Positions 35,508 to 44,568 of a DNA stretch of 64,000 nt are shown piece by piece (positions within the stretch are counted from its first letter, which is position 1; each line of letters starts with the position of its first letter). Under the pieces are notes generated by a model, which ran no database searches, was not told the DNA's origin, and saw only the letters and a program-made list of their open reading frames with translations. This DNA comes from Siphonobacter curvatus (lineage in GTDB: Bacteria; Bacteroidota; Bacteroidia; Cytophagales; Spirosomataceae). The stretch lies in NCBI RefSeq assembly GCF_002943425.1, contig NZ_PTRA01000001.1:310001-374000 (forward strand), read 5' to 3'. Made by a program: the position numbers and the translations under genes.

Positions 35508-37004
35508 TTAATACCCCGCATTCTGCGTATACAACCCTGGCTGAGCGTCCAGCTCGGCCTGTGGCAGAGGATAAATGATGTATTCTTTCACAAAGGTTTG
35601 CATTTGTTTCTGTACATCTTCTTTGGCTATCCAGGCTGGAATGAGGGTGGTAATTTGTCCGCTGCGAACGAGGTCGTGCCAGCGAGTGCCTTCGGCGGCG
35701 AATTCTAGGCGACGTTCGTCGTAGAGTTGAGCCAGCGTTACATTGGAAGTGGCTTCTAGTCCCGCCCGCGTACGTACCTGATTGACAATAGCATCCACAT
35801 CCGCCTGACTGCCCGTAGCTCCTTTGAGTATACACTCGGCTTTCAGCATCAGAATGTCTGTATAGCGGCTGACGATGAAGTTGATGGGCCAGTCGACCCG
35901 GTTCACGGGCACTTTCGTCAGATCAATGTATTTCTTGAAAAAGGACCGATTTTCAGTTACACCGTTGTAGGTATAGCCCGTTTGAATATTGAAAGCTTTC
36001 CGGACATCTTTCGCCGGGTACTGATTCAAGAGATCATTCGCTACGGGACGAATCGTCAGGCCGCCCTGCGTGGGTTTTCCGTTCGATTGAAACCAGGTAT
36101 CGGGAGCGAGTAACCAGGGAAATGTACCCCCCACAACCGGCGTCAGACCCGTGACGTATTGAATGTCAAAAATTACTTCTGGGTTATTTTCATTAGTGTA
36201 TGAAAAGATGTCGCTGTATTTGGCCACCAGTGCGTACTTCCCACTGGCGATAATATCATTGAGTTGAGCCAGAGCCAGATTCCATTCGTTTAATCCCAGA
36301 CCAGGTCCCTCAATGGAGTAGTTCGGAGCCGAGCGGGTCATGTACACCAGGGCCAGAATCGCTTTGGCGGCAAACTTCGTGGCTCGTCCACGCTCGGCCG
36401 TAGCGTAGGTTTCAGGCAGGTTGGCTACGGCGAATTGCAGGTCCGATAAAATCAGGTTATACACATCCGTAACCGAGCTTCGCTGAATGGTTTTGGCTTC
36501 CGCCGCCGTAACCGGGTGATCAATGACGGGTACTTTTCCGAATAAGCGAACCAGATCGAAGTACATAAAAGCCCGCAGAAACTTGGCTTCCGCCTCCAGC
36601 CGCGTACGCAGTGTGGCATCGGTGATGATCGAACCTTTTTGTACGAGCTGATCCAGCACGACGTTGGCCCGGTAAATGCCGTTGAAGTTGACATTCCAGG
36701 CATCCGTAACGTAGGGGTTACTGGCAATCGTTTTGTGAAAACTATTGATGCCTTCCCAGTCGCGTACACCCCCGTCGGAAACGGCGTATAAATTGTCCGA
36801 ACGCGTTTCGGAAAGGTTGAGTAACCGATCCGGGTAAGTCCGCAAATCGCTGTATACGGCATTGACCCCCTGAATGAAATCAGCCTGCTGGGTATAAAAG
36901 GTTTCGGTGGTACCCGCAGAAATCGGCGTTTGGTATAAATCATCCGTGCAGGAAGTAACCAGGGCTGTCAAGAACGCGGTTACTAGTAAATATCGTCTTT
37001 TCAT
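35508..37004 (-). CDS. RagB/SusD-family surface glycan-binding lipoprotein
   Basis: This 498-residue SusD homolog has a lipobox Cys at about residue 19 (LVTSC). It shows SusD traits: the helical TPR-like core with AEAKFLRAFMYFDLVRLFGKVPVI (about residues 137-160), a DVYNLILSDLQFAVANL segment, and the C-terminal RYTDILMLKAECILKG and LYDERRLEFAAEGTRWHDLVR blocks. It forms the lid on the SusC barrel and captures ligand at the cell surface. It starts 12 nt after the susC stop on the same strand. No glycosidase is adjacent, so the ligand cannot be inferred. Confidence 0.95.
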   Translation of the reverse strand: MKRRYLLVTAFLTALVTSCTDDLYQTPISAGTTETFYTQQADFIQGVNAVYSDLRTYPDRLLNLSETRSDNLYAVSDGGVRDWEGINSFHKTIASNPYVTDAWNVNFNGIYRANVVLDQLVQKGSIITDATLRTRLEAEAKFLRAFMYFDLVRLFGKVPVIDHPVTAAEAKTIQRSSVTDVYNLILSDLQFAVANLPETYATAERGRATKFAAKAILALVYMTRSAPNYSIEGPGLGLNEWNLALAQLNDIIASGKYALVAKYSDIFSYTNENNPEVIFDIQYVTGLTPVVGGTFPWLLAPDTWFQSNGKPTQGGLTIRPVANDLLNQYPAKDVRKAFNIQTGYTYNGVTENRSFFKKYIDLTKVPVNRVDWPINFIVSRYTDILMLKAECILKGATGSQADVDAIVNQVRTRAGLEATSNVTLAQLYDERRLEFAAEGTRWHDLVRSGQITTLIPAWIAKEDVQKQMQTFVKEYIIYPLPQAELDAQPGLYTQNAGY

Positions 37005-37016
37005 GGAAGTCCAGTA

Positions 37017-40000
37017 TCAGAAAGTTAAGTTCACACCAAAGATGAGCGAGCGGGCAATGGGGAGTCCACCGTAATCACCGGCTTCGGGATAGGAGCTATC
37101 TCCGCTCAGGTTCGTGTTGGTGGCTTCGGGGTTCAGGCCTCCTTTGTATTTATCCCAGCCAAAGAAGTTCTCGGCCGTAACGTAAATGCGGGCTCCCTGA
37201 ATCTGCGGTACCTTAACTACGGATTTGAGGTTGTACCCCAACGTGATGTTCCGAACGCGAACGTAATCCGACGAATACAGCCAGTCGGTGTTTTTAATCC
37301 GGCCAAACGTCGAGTATACCTTACCTACCTGACCGGCACCCGGATCTTCGGGCGAACGCCAGCGATCCCGGTAAAAACCCAGGGCATTATCCACCACGCC
37401 CTGTCCGGTACGACCCAAAGCCCGACCCAGCAGTGAGTAAATCGAACCGCCATTCTGACCCTGCACCAATACGCTCAAATCGAAGTTTTTGTAACGGAAA
37501 TTGTTGGTGATTCCCCAGGTATACTTGGGATTCGGTTGACCCACAATGACGCGGTCATTGGCATCAATCACACCGTCACCGTTGGCATCGAAGTATTTAG
37601 GGTCGCCCACCGTTTGTGATCCGTACAGAGCCGCTTTGCTGTCGATGTCCTGCTGGCTAAGAATACCAATCTGACGAACGACGTAAATACTGTACAGCGG
37701 ATCGCCGACGCGAAGAATGGAGTGAGAAATATCAAACGACGAAGGAATGAGAATCTGGCTCTGACCACCCGCCAGCGAAAGAACCTTATTGGCGTTGTGA
37801 CTAAAATTGAGCGAGGTATTCCATTTAAAGGCTCCCGTCAGGTTATTCGTATTCAGCTGCAACTCCCAGCCCGCGTTGCGTACGCTTCCGGCGTTCCCCA
37901 GCGAGGACGTAAAGCCCGTCACGCCGAGGGTCGGTACGTTGAGCAGCAGAGCCGTATTGGTTTTCCGGTACACATCAAAGGAAGCCGTAACGCGGTTACG
38001 CAGGATGGAGAAGTCAACCCCTACATCGAAGGTCTGCGATTTTTCCCAGGAAAGGTTCGTGTTGACAATGCCGCTCGGAGCTTGACCAATCGCGTTTATT
38101 CCGTTGAACGTGTAGTTGTAGGTAGCGAGCGTCGGTAAGGTACTGTAGTCGCCGATGTTGTAGTTGCCGGAAGTACCCCAGCTACCACGTAATTTCAAGT
38201 CATTGATGGCCGTAACGGATTCCATGAATGGTTCTTCCGAAATCCGCCAGCCTACGGAAGCGGAAGGGAAAACGCCCCATTTGGTATCCGCTCCGAAGCG
38301 GGAGGAGCCATCCTGCCGGACACTGGCCGTAAACAGGTATTTACCGCTGTAGCTGTACTGAGCCCGTCCGAAGAAAGAGATCAGCACGTTGCGGGCTTCG
38401 CTGGTATTTCCCGTAATGCCGTTCGCGGCGTTCAGCGTCGTGATGGCATTATTACTGAAACCACCGTTGGAACTCATGTTCGATAGTTCGATTTTATCGG
38501 ACGTGTACGAAATACCGCCCAACAGCGAGAGGTCGTGCTTCTCGGCAAAGACTTTCGAGTAGGACAGTGTGTTTTCGTTCACAAACGTACGTTTCCGGTA
38601 GGTGTTGAAAGAGCCGAAGGTCAAAATGGTTTGCTGGGCGTTCCGGGCTTCAAGCGAACTGGCCACGGAGTAAGGCGTATATCCTTTCGCGGTATTATCG
38701 GTATTGTCCAGGTTCAGCGTGGTTTTCCAGAAAAGGCCTTTCGCCAGCTGGTATTCGCCGAACAAAGACCCCAGGGTTCGGAAGCGTTTGGTTTCTCCAA
38801 TTACCCGTTCGAGCTTGGCAATGGGACTGTTAGCGGAAGTACTCCAGCGGTACTGACCAATGCTGCCACTGTTGGGATACAAACCCGCACTGGCTTCCTG
38901 CACGGGAGAGTAGCTGAGTAACTGGTGCAGGATATTATCTTTTCCTTCGACGCCAGGATCATGGTTGATCGAGAATGTAGGGGCCAGATTGACGCCAATT
39001 TTCAGATTTTTACTGGCTTTTACTTCGACATTCGCCCGGGCTGAATAGGCCGTATAGTCGGTATTGATGACCATGCCCTGCTGGTTGACGTAGTTCCCCG
39101 AAACGTAGTAGTTGACGTTTTCCGACCCGCCACTCGCCGAAATCTGGTAATTCTGTACCGCCCCTTTGCGGAAGGCTTCATCCTGCCAGTCAATGAATTG
39201 TAGGCCCGGGTAGCCGGGTTGCGACCAGCGGTCGTCGGTCATGTACGTCGTATTGACCTGACCTTCGGCCAATCCTAAGATAGTGCGGCGTTCGGCATTG
39301 GTTTGCGTAGCCGTACGGCCTGAGCCCGAAGCTACCCACTGAGCGTTGATAATTTCGGTAGCCCGGTCAATCCACTCTGGGCCGTTCAGCATGTCGAGTT
39401 TACGACTGCGTTCCATGTACCCGCCGTACGCGTTAACGGTAATCGTGCTTTTACCGCTTTGCCCGCGTTTGGTGGTAATCAATACGACGCCGTTAGCGGC
39501 CCGCGAACCGTAGATGGCCGCCGCCGCCGCGTCTTTCAGTACCTGAATCGACTCAATGTCGTTGGGGTTCATGTTATCGAGCGGGTTGCCCGTCGCAAAG
39601 TTTCCGGATCCATTGGGAGCTGCCGTTGCTAGCGGAAAGCCATCGATGACGTACAGCGGTTCATTGCCCGCCGTAATCGAACCCGAGCCCCGTACCTGTA
39701 CACTGAGGCCCTTGCCCAGGGCTCCGCTGGTTTGTTTCACCTGTACCCCCGCCAGTTGGCCCACCAGAGCCTGATCCACGCGGAGTACGGGGCGTTCGTC
39801 CAGATTTCTGGCGTTGAGTGAAGTGATGGCACCAGTAACGTCCGTTTTTCGGGCTGTACCGTACCCAATCACCACGACCTCATTGAGAGCCTTGGTATCC
39901 GGTTGGAGCGTAACGTTTAGCGTGGTTTGTCCGTTGATGGGGAGTTCCTGGGTAATGTAGCCGATGGAAGAGACTACCAGCGTACCCGTTTTCCCCTCAA

Positions 40001-40202
40001 AGCGAAGGGTATACAGACCGTCCGCGTTGGTTACCGTACCAAGGTTCGTGCCTTTGATGGTAACGCTGGCTCCAGGAATGCCCTGTTTGGCGTCGTTGGA
40101 AGTCACCGTGCCCGTAATTCCCTGTGCAAAAGCTAGATTTCCTGTCAACAGGAAAAGCACCACCCAGAGGCAGACGGGTGGTCGAGTAAACCATTTTTTC
40201 AT
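37017..40202 (-). CDS. SusC/RagA-family TonB-linked outer membrane protein
   Basis: This 1061-residue TonB-dependent transporter has a signal peptide (to about residue 27) and a CarboxypepD_reg-like domain (about 28-105) with GTNLGTVTNADGLYTL. The plug begins at NEVVVIGYGTARKTDVTGAI and contains RGSGSITAGNEPLYVIDGFP, the SusC/RagA signature. The barrel ends in FGVNLTF. It imports ligands bound by its SusD partner using TonB energy. The susC-susD pair is one transcription unit. No sigma/anti-sigma, HTCS or carbohydrate enzyme gene lies nearby to indicate the ligand. Confidence 0.97.
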   Translation of the reverse strand: MKKWFTRPPVCLWVVLFLLTGNLAFAQGITGTVTSNDAKQGIPGASVTIKGTNLGTVTNADGLYTLRFEGKTGTLVVSSIGYITQELPINGQTTLNVTLQPDTKALNEVVVIGYGTARKTDVTGAITSLNARNLDERPVLRVDQALVGQLAGVQVKQTSGALGKGLSVQVRGSGSITAGNEPLYVIDGFPLATAAPNGSGNFATGNPLDNMNPNDIESIQVLKDAAAAAIYGSRAANGVVLITTKRGQSGKSTITVNAYGGYMERSRKLDMLNGPEWIDRATEIINAQWVASGSGRTATQTNAERRTILGLAEGQVNTTYMTDDRWSQPGYPGLQFIDWQDEAFRKGAVQNYQISASGGSENVNYYVSGNYVNQQGMVINTDYTAYSARANVEVKASKNLKIGVNLAPTFSINHDPGVEGKDNILHQLLSYSPVQEASAGLYPNSGSIGQYRWSTSANSPIAKLERVIGETKRFRTLGSLFGEYQLAKGLFWKTTLNLDNTDNTAKGYTPYSVASSLEARNAQQTILTFGSFNTYRKRTFVNENTLSYSKVFAEKHDLSLLGGISYTSDKIELSNMSSNGGFSNNAITTLNAANGITGNTSEARNVLISFFGRAQYSYSGKYLFTASVRQDGSSRFGADTKWGVFPSASVGWRISEEPFMESVTAINDLKLRGSWGTSGNYNIGDYSTLPTLATYNYTFNGINAIGQAPSGIVNTNLSWEKSQTFDVGVDFSILRNRVTASFDVYRKTNTALLLNVPTLGVTGFTSSLGNAGSVRNAGWELQLNTNNLTGAFKWNTSLNFSHNANKVLSLAGGQSQILIPSSFDISHSILRVGDPLYSIYVVRQIGILSQQDIDSKAALYGSQTVGDPKYFDANGDGVIDANDRVIVGQPNPKYTWGITNNFRYKNFDLSVLVQGQNGGSIYSLLGRALGRTGQGVVDNALGFYRDRWRSPEDPGAGQVGKVYSTFGRIKNTDWLYSSDYVRVRNITLGYNLKSVVKVPQIQGARIYVTAENFFGWDKYKGGLNPEATNTNLSGDSSYPEAGDYGGLPIARSLIFGVNLTF

Positions 40203-40422
40203 AAGATAATGCTACAGAAGTAATGTGTTAGGAAACGGAATAGCACTTTATTGATTACAAATATTATTTAAGTAAGTAAAGGGGCTGTCATGTACCTTCC
40301 TGCCGATGGGAAGAATGCAGGCAAAGAAGAGACGAGGAAAGACGATACGAAGGCGTTTATAACGAAAAGGGCGACTAGCTATTTTTTTAGGAGATTACTC
40401 GCTCAGTATCAGGAAAAATAAC
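40203..40422. other. Divergent regulatory gap between susC and rpsA
   Basis: This holds the susC upstream region (AT-rich at about 40,240-40,280) and the region upstream of the rpsA -7 box. I see no gene, RNA or strong palindrome here. Confidence 0.4.
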
Positions 40423-40430
40423 TACCTTTG
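40423..40430 (+). promoter_or_regulatory. -7 box of the rpsA promoter
   Basis: TACCTTTG matches TAnnTTTG exactly. It would give a leader of about 85 nt before the rpsA start at 40521. The leader contains a possible hairpin (CAGCCG at 40466-40471 with CGGCTG at 40486-40491). Confidence 0.6.
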
Positions 40431-40520
40431 CCTTCCGTTTTGAAAAAAGCGGATTCACTAAAATTCAGCCGGAGCTTCGCCCGGTCGGCTGATGTATCCA
40501 GGGCGAGCCAAAAATCTCTT

Positions 40521-42299
40521 ATGGCACAACCTCAAGTAACTGATTTTGATTGGGATCACGCGGACAACCGTGGCTTTGGTAGTGGTTACTCTAAAGCTCA
40601 GCGTGATGAACTGGCTGCTCTGTACGAAGGTACGCTGAGCCAGGTAGCTGAAAAAGAAGTAGTAAAAGGTACCGTGGTTGGAATTACGGATCGTGAAGTA
40701 ATTCTGAACATCGGTTTCAAGTCCGACGGGATGGTTCCCCGTACGGAATTCCGTGACATGCCCGAGCTGAAAGCCGGTGATGAAGTGGAAGTGTACATTG
40801 AAAATCAGGAAGACCCCAACGGTCAGCTGATTCTTTCCCGCAAAAAAGCGAAAGTAATCACGGCTTGGGATAATATTCAGAAGGCTCTGGATCAAGACCT
40901 CGTGATCGATGGTTTTGTGAAGCGTCGGACGAAAGGTGGTTTGATCGTAGATATCTACGGCATCGAAGCCTTCTTGCCCGGTTCTCAAATCGACGTAAAA
41001 CCCATCCGCGACTTCGACGTTTTCGTTGGCAAGCGTATGGAGGTGAAAGTGGTGAAAATCAACTACGCCAATGATAACGTAGTCGTTTCACACAAAGTCC
41101 TCATCGAGAAAGACCTCGAGCAGCAACGTCAGCAAATCCTGACGAACCTGGAAAAAGGTCAGGTACTCGAAGGCGTGATCAAAAACATGACCAACTTCGG
41201 TGTATTCATCGATCTGGGTGGTGTGGATGGTCTGCTGCACATTACCGATATCTCCTGGGGTCGCATCAACCACCCAAGCGAAGTCCTCAAACTGGACCAA
41301 CGCATTCAGGTGGTTGTACTGGATTTCGACGAAGACAAGAAGCGTATCTCTCTCGGCATGAAGCAATTGACGGCTCATCCTTGGGAAGCACTTCCTGCCG
41401 AAGTAGAACCCGGTGCTCGCGTAAAAGGCAAAATCGTGAACGTAGCCGATTACGGTGCGTTCCTGGAAGTTCAGCCGGGCGTAGAAGGTCTGATTCACGT
41501 GTCAGAAATGTCATGGTCTCAGCACCTGCGTAACCCTCAGGACTTCCTGAAAGTGGGCGACGAAATCGAAGCCGTTGTACTGACGATCGATCGTAGCGAA
41601 CGCAAAATGTCTCTGGGCATCAAACAACTGACGCCTGATCCCTGGACTCGTCCTGAGCTGCTGTCGAAGTATGCTCCGGGTACGAAACACTCAGGAACGG
41701 TTCGTAACCTGACGAACTTCGGTCTCTTCCTCGAAATGGAAGAAGGAATCGATGGTCTGGTTCACGTATCTGACCTGTCTTGGACTCGCAAGATCAAGCA
41801 TCCTTCTGAATACACGAAAGTTGGTGACAAAATGGACGTAGTGGTTCTGGAACTCGACGCTGAAAACCGTCGTCTGTCTCTGGGCCACAAACAACTCGAA
41901 GAAAACCCATGGGATACTTTCGAGAACGTCTTCACCATCGGATCCGTACACAAAGGAACGATCATTGCCAAGTCTGACAAGTTTGCTCAGATTGAGCTGC
42001 CCTACGGTATCGAAGGACAGGCTCCGATCAAGCAACTGGCAAAAGAAGATGGTTCGAACGCTGAAGTAGGTGAGTCTATCGACTTCAAAGTGATCGAATT
42101 CCATAAAGAAGAACGTCGTATCGTTGTTTCTCACACGAAAGTATGGGGCGACGTGAAGGATGAAGTGAAAGCCGAAGAGAAGAAGAAAACGCAAAAAGCT
42201 GTAGAGAAAACGAACTCTTCTGCTTCTGCTGAAAAATCAACTCTGGGTGATCTCGACGCTCTGGCTGCTCTGAAAGAGCAAATGGAACGTGGAAACTAA
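40521..42299 (+). CDS. rpsA: 30S ribosomal protein S1
   Basis: S1 binds mRNA on the small ribosomal subunit and helps initiation on structured or leader-poor messages. The 592-residue product carries six S1 RNA-binding domains, roughly at residues 36-105, 122-190, 206-276, 291-361, 376-448 and 463-532; the motif GVFIDLGGVDGLLHITDISWG is clear in the third. A Lys/Glu/Ser-rich tail follows. I chose ATG 40521 (MAQPQVTDF), since a frame extended to 40428 would start inside the -7 promoter box. The gene is transcribed alone and ends in a GAAA-loop terminator. Confidence 0.97.
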   Translation: MAQPQVTDFDWDHADNRGFGSGYSKAQRDELAALYEGTLSQVAEKEVVKGTVVGITDREVILNIGFKSDGMVPRTEFRDMPELKAGDEVEVYIENQEDPNGQLILSRKKAKVITAWDNIQKALDQDLVIDGFVKRRTKGGLIVDIYGIEAFLPGSQIDVKPIRDFDVFVGKRMEVKVVKINYANDNVVVSHKVLIEKDLEQQRQQILTNLEKGQVLEGVIKNMTNFGVFIDLGGVDGLLHITDISWGRINHPSEVLKLDQRIQVVVLDFDEDKKRISLGMKQLTAHPWEALPAEVEPGARVKGKIVNVADYGAFLEVQPGVEGLIHVSEMSWSQHLRNPQDFLKVGDEIEAVVLTIDRSERKMSLGIKQLTPDPWTRPELLSKYAPGTKHSGTVRNLTNFGLFLEMEEGIDGLVHVSDLSWTRKIKHPSEYTKVGDKMDVVVLELDAENRRLSLGHKQLEENPWDTFENVFTIGSVHKGTIIAKSDKFAQIELPYGIEGQAPIKQLAKEDGSNAEVGESIDFKVIEFHKEERRIVVSHTKVWGDVKDEVKAEEKKKTQKAVEKTNSSASAEKSTLGDLDALAALKEQMERGN

Positions 42300-42322
42300 T
42301 TCCTGACGCGAATTACTAAAGC

Positions 42323-42356
42323 AAGGGCGAGCCGAAAGGTTCGCCCTTCTTTTTTA
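42323..42356 (+). terminator. Rho-independent terminator after rpsA
   Basis: An 11-bp stem with one wobble pair (42323-42333 with 42338-42348) is capped by a GAAA tetraloop and followed by a T-rich tail. It lies 23 nt past the rpsA stop codon. Confidence 0.9.
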
Positions 42357-42483
42357 GTACCCTCTCTCAAAAGGTCTCATTACAAATAGCTCTGTATCAG
42401 CTTGCTGATAGAAAGAAGGAATATCTTTTCAGAAAAAGAAGAAAAAAAATACCTCTTTTTCTGAAATCAGCTAATTTTCCCCT

Positions 42484-42491
42484 TATTTTTG
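42484..42491 (+). promoter_or_regulatory. -7 box of the tRNA-Cys promoter
   Basis: TATTTTTG matches TAnnTTTG exactly, 38 nt before the tRNA 5' end. The sequence between the two would be a short 5' leader removed by RNase P. Confidence 0.55.
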
Positions 42492-42529
42492 CAGCCTCAA
42501 GAGCGAAAGAAGCTTTTGAAAAATCACAA

Positions 42530-42600
42530 GGTACCATGGCCGAGAGGCTAGGCAGAGGTCTGCAAAACCTCCCACAGCGGTTCGAATCCGCTTGGTACCT
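42530..42600 (+). tRNA. tRNA-Cys (anticodon GCA)
   Basis: The 71-nt sequence folds as a cloverleaf. The 7-bp acceptor stem is GGTACCA with TGGTACC, the anticodon stem GAGGT/ACCTC carries loop CTGCAAA with anticodon GCA, and the T arm GCGG/CCGC has TTCGAAT. The discriminator is U, as expected for tRNA-Cys. CCA is not encoded. A hairpin with a T run (about 42604-42638) follows as terminator. Confidence 0.95.
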
Positions 42601-42603
42601 CCC

Positions 42604-42638
42604 TAAAAAATCCCTGAGCTCTCCTCGGGGTTTTTTTA
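42604..42638 (+). terminator. Terminator after tRNA-Cys
   Basis: A roughly 13-bp imperfect stem around the loop CTCTC descends into a run of seven T residues, just past the tRNA 3' end. Confidence 0.75.
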
Positions 42639-42746
42639 TTCATAGTCTTTTTGGTTTGAAGCAATCGCGGTGCTGACGAAGGAGGACGGATTTTGCGGAA
42701 GACTGTAAACTCGAATACTGAAACTGAGTTTTTAATAGACCGACCA

Positions 42747-44282
42747 ATGTCTCAAAAAAAAATCACTTCTGCTCTTCTCTCCGTTTATCATAAGGAAGGC
42801 CTGGCACCCATCGTAGAATCTTTGCACCGTCAGGGTGTACAGTTATATTCAACGGGTGGTACACAGTCGTTTATCGAAGAAATGGGCATTCCCGTAACGC
42901 CCGTCGAGGATTTGACCAGCTATCCTTCCATCTTCGGGGGCCGGGTAAAAACCCTTCACCCCAAAATCTTCGGTGGCATTCTGTACCGCCGCGATAACGA
43001 AGAAGACGTAAAGACGGCAGAACAGTACGAAATTCCCGCCATCGATCTGGTCGTGGTGGATCTGTATCCTTTCGAAGAAACCGTAGCCGCGGGTGGTAGT
43101 AACGAAGACATCATCGAGAAAATTGATATTGGTGGTATTTCGCTGATTCGGGGAGCGGCTAAAAACTTCGAAGACGTACTCATCGTTTCGCACCGTAGCC
43201 AGTACGCCGAACTGCTCCGCATTCTTTCGGAACACCAGGCGTCAACCAGCCTCGAATTACGCCGCTACTTTGCTACGCTGGCCTTTGGCGTTACGTCTCA
43301 ATACGATTCTGCGATTTATCAGTGGTTTGCCGGACAAACTTACACGGGTCGGGCGGCTGATATTTTCAACTTCAAGCAATTACCCCAGAATTCCCTGCGG
43401 TACGGCGAAAACCCGCACCAGTCGGCCACGTTCTACGGCGATCTGAAAAGCATGTTCGATCAACTGAACGGAAAAGAGCTTTCGTACAACAACCTGGTTG
43501 ATGTGGATGCCTCCGTACAATTGATTGACGAATTCACGGATACGACATTCGTGATCATCAAGCATACCAATGCTTGCGGGGTAGCCACGGCTCCGACGGC
43601 GAAAGAAGCGTACCTGAATGCCCTTTCCTGCGATCCAGTATCGGCCTTTGGTGGTGTGATCGTGACGAATACAAAAGTAGACATGGCCGTTGCGGAAGAA
43701 CTGAACAAACTGTTCATGGAAATTCTGATTGCTCCGGAATACGATGAAGCAGCTCTGGACCTGCTGAAATCGAAAAAGAACCGCATTCTGCTCAAGCGTA
43801 ACGTGGTTCAGCCGACGAAACACATGTTCAAAACAGTATTGAATGGCGTATTGGTGCAGGATAAAGACACGGTAGCAGAAACCGCTGCTGAAATGTCGCC
43901 CAAAACGGAGAAAGCTCCGACCGAAAGCGAATACAAGGCTCTGGAATTTGCGTTGAAAGTGTGTAAGCATACGAAATCCAATACGATTGTTCTGGCGAAA
44001 GAAAATCAGTTGCTGGCGAGTGGTGTGGGACAAACCTCCCGGGTCGATGCCCTGAAACAGGCGATTGCCAAAGCAAAAGAATTCGGATTCGATCTCAACG
44101 GAGCCGTCATGGCTTCTGACGCCTTCTTCCCCTTCGCCGACTGCGTAGAAATCGCTCACCACGCGGGCGTTACGGCGGTGGTACAACCGGGAGGATCGGT
44201 TCGGGATCAGGATTCCATTAATTATTGCAATGAAAACGGACTGGCTATGGTATTCACCGGCGTTCGTCACTTCAAGCACTAA
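42747..44282 (+). CDS. purH: Bifunctional AICAR formyltransferase / IMP cyclohydrolase
   Basis: PurH carries out the last two steps of de novo IMP synthesis: formylation of AICAR with 10-formyl-THF and ring closure. The 511-residue product has an N-terminal MGS-fold cyclohydrolase (about residues 1-200) with YSTGGT and GGRVKTLHPKI. A C-terminal transformylase follows with the catalytic KHTNACGVA and a late SDAFFPFAD motif. I chose ATG 42747 (MSQKKITSALLS), the family start; a TTG 18 codons earlier is in frame but unlikely. A hairpin terminator follows at 44307-44341. Confidence 0.97.
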   Translation: MSQKKITSALLSVYHKEGLAPIVESLHRQGVQLYSTGGTQSFIEEMGIPVTPVEDLTSYPSIFGGRVKTLHPKIFGGILYRRDNEEDVKTAEQYEIPAIDLVVVDLYPFEETVAAGGSNEDIIEKIDIGGISLIRGAAKNFEDVLIVSHRSQYAELLRILSEHQASTSLELRRYFATLAFGVTSQYDSAIYQWFAGQTYTGRAADIFNFKQLPQNSLRYGENPHQSATFYGDLKSMFDQLNGKELSYNNLVDVDASVQLIDEFTDTTFVIIKHTNACGVATAPTAKEAYLNALSCDPVSAFGGVIVTNTKVDMAVAEELNKLFMEILIAPEYDEAALDLLKSKKNRILLKRNVVQPTKHMFKTVLNGVLVQDKDTVAETAAEMSPKTEKAPTESEYKALEFALKVCKHTKSNTIVLAKENQLLASGVGQTSRVDALKQAIAKAKEFGFDLNGAVMASDAFFPFADCVEIAHHAGVTAVVQPGGSVRDQDSINYCNENGLAMVFTGVRHFKH

Positions 44283-44291
44283 TTCTCAAAG

Positions 44292-44428
44292 TTATCCACA
44301 ACTTTCAAAAGCGTTCATTTCTTCGGGAATGGACGCTTTTTCGTTTTAATACGGCTTGTCTCGGCCTTTTAAAGAAAAATTATGTTTGGTGAAGCGTAGT
44401 TATCCACATGATACGGAAGTTATCCACA
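44292..44428 (+). promoter_or_regulatory. Cluster of three perfect DnaA boxes
   Basis: TTATCCACA, the strongest DnaA-box sequence, occurs at 44292-44300, 44400-44408 and 44420-44428, all on the plus strand. The last two start 20 nt apart, about two helical turns. All three are preceded by AG, and the last two extend to AGTTATCCACAT. A fourth copy at 44675-44683 lies inside the following gene. The cluster could be an origin element, a DnaA titration site or a DnaA-controlled promoter; the sequence does not decide. Confidence 0.6.
44307..44341 (+). terminator. Rho-independent terminator after purH
   Basis: A 13-bp stem with one wobble pair (44307-44319 with 44328-44340) surrounds the loop TCTTCGGG and ends in T residues. 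It sits between the first and second DnaA boxes. Confidence 0.85.
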
Positions 44429-44568
44429 TTGTTGAAGGAGTGAGGTGTGGAGAAGAAAAGAGAATGATTTCAGCAAAAGCTTTGGCCTGGATTGCGTATG
44501 CAAAATGAGGTACAGGTTTCAAAAAAACGCTCTATTAAGGAAAGGACGCTCTAAACCTTTTTCTTGGT

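Noticed and set aside
40428-40520. N-terminal extension of ribosomal protein S1 from a TTG codon
   Set aside because: The codon lies inside the TACCTTTG -7 box, so it would not be in the mRNA, and the extra residues are not S1-like.
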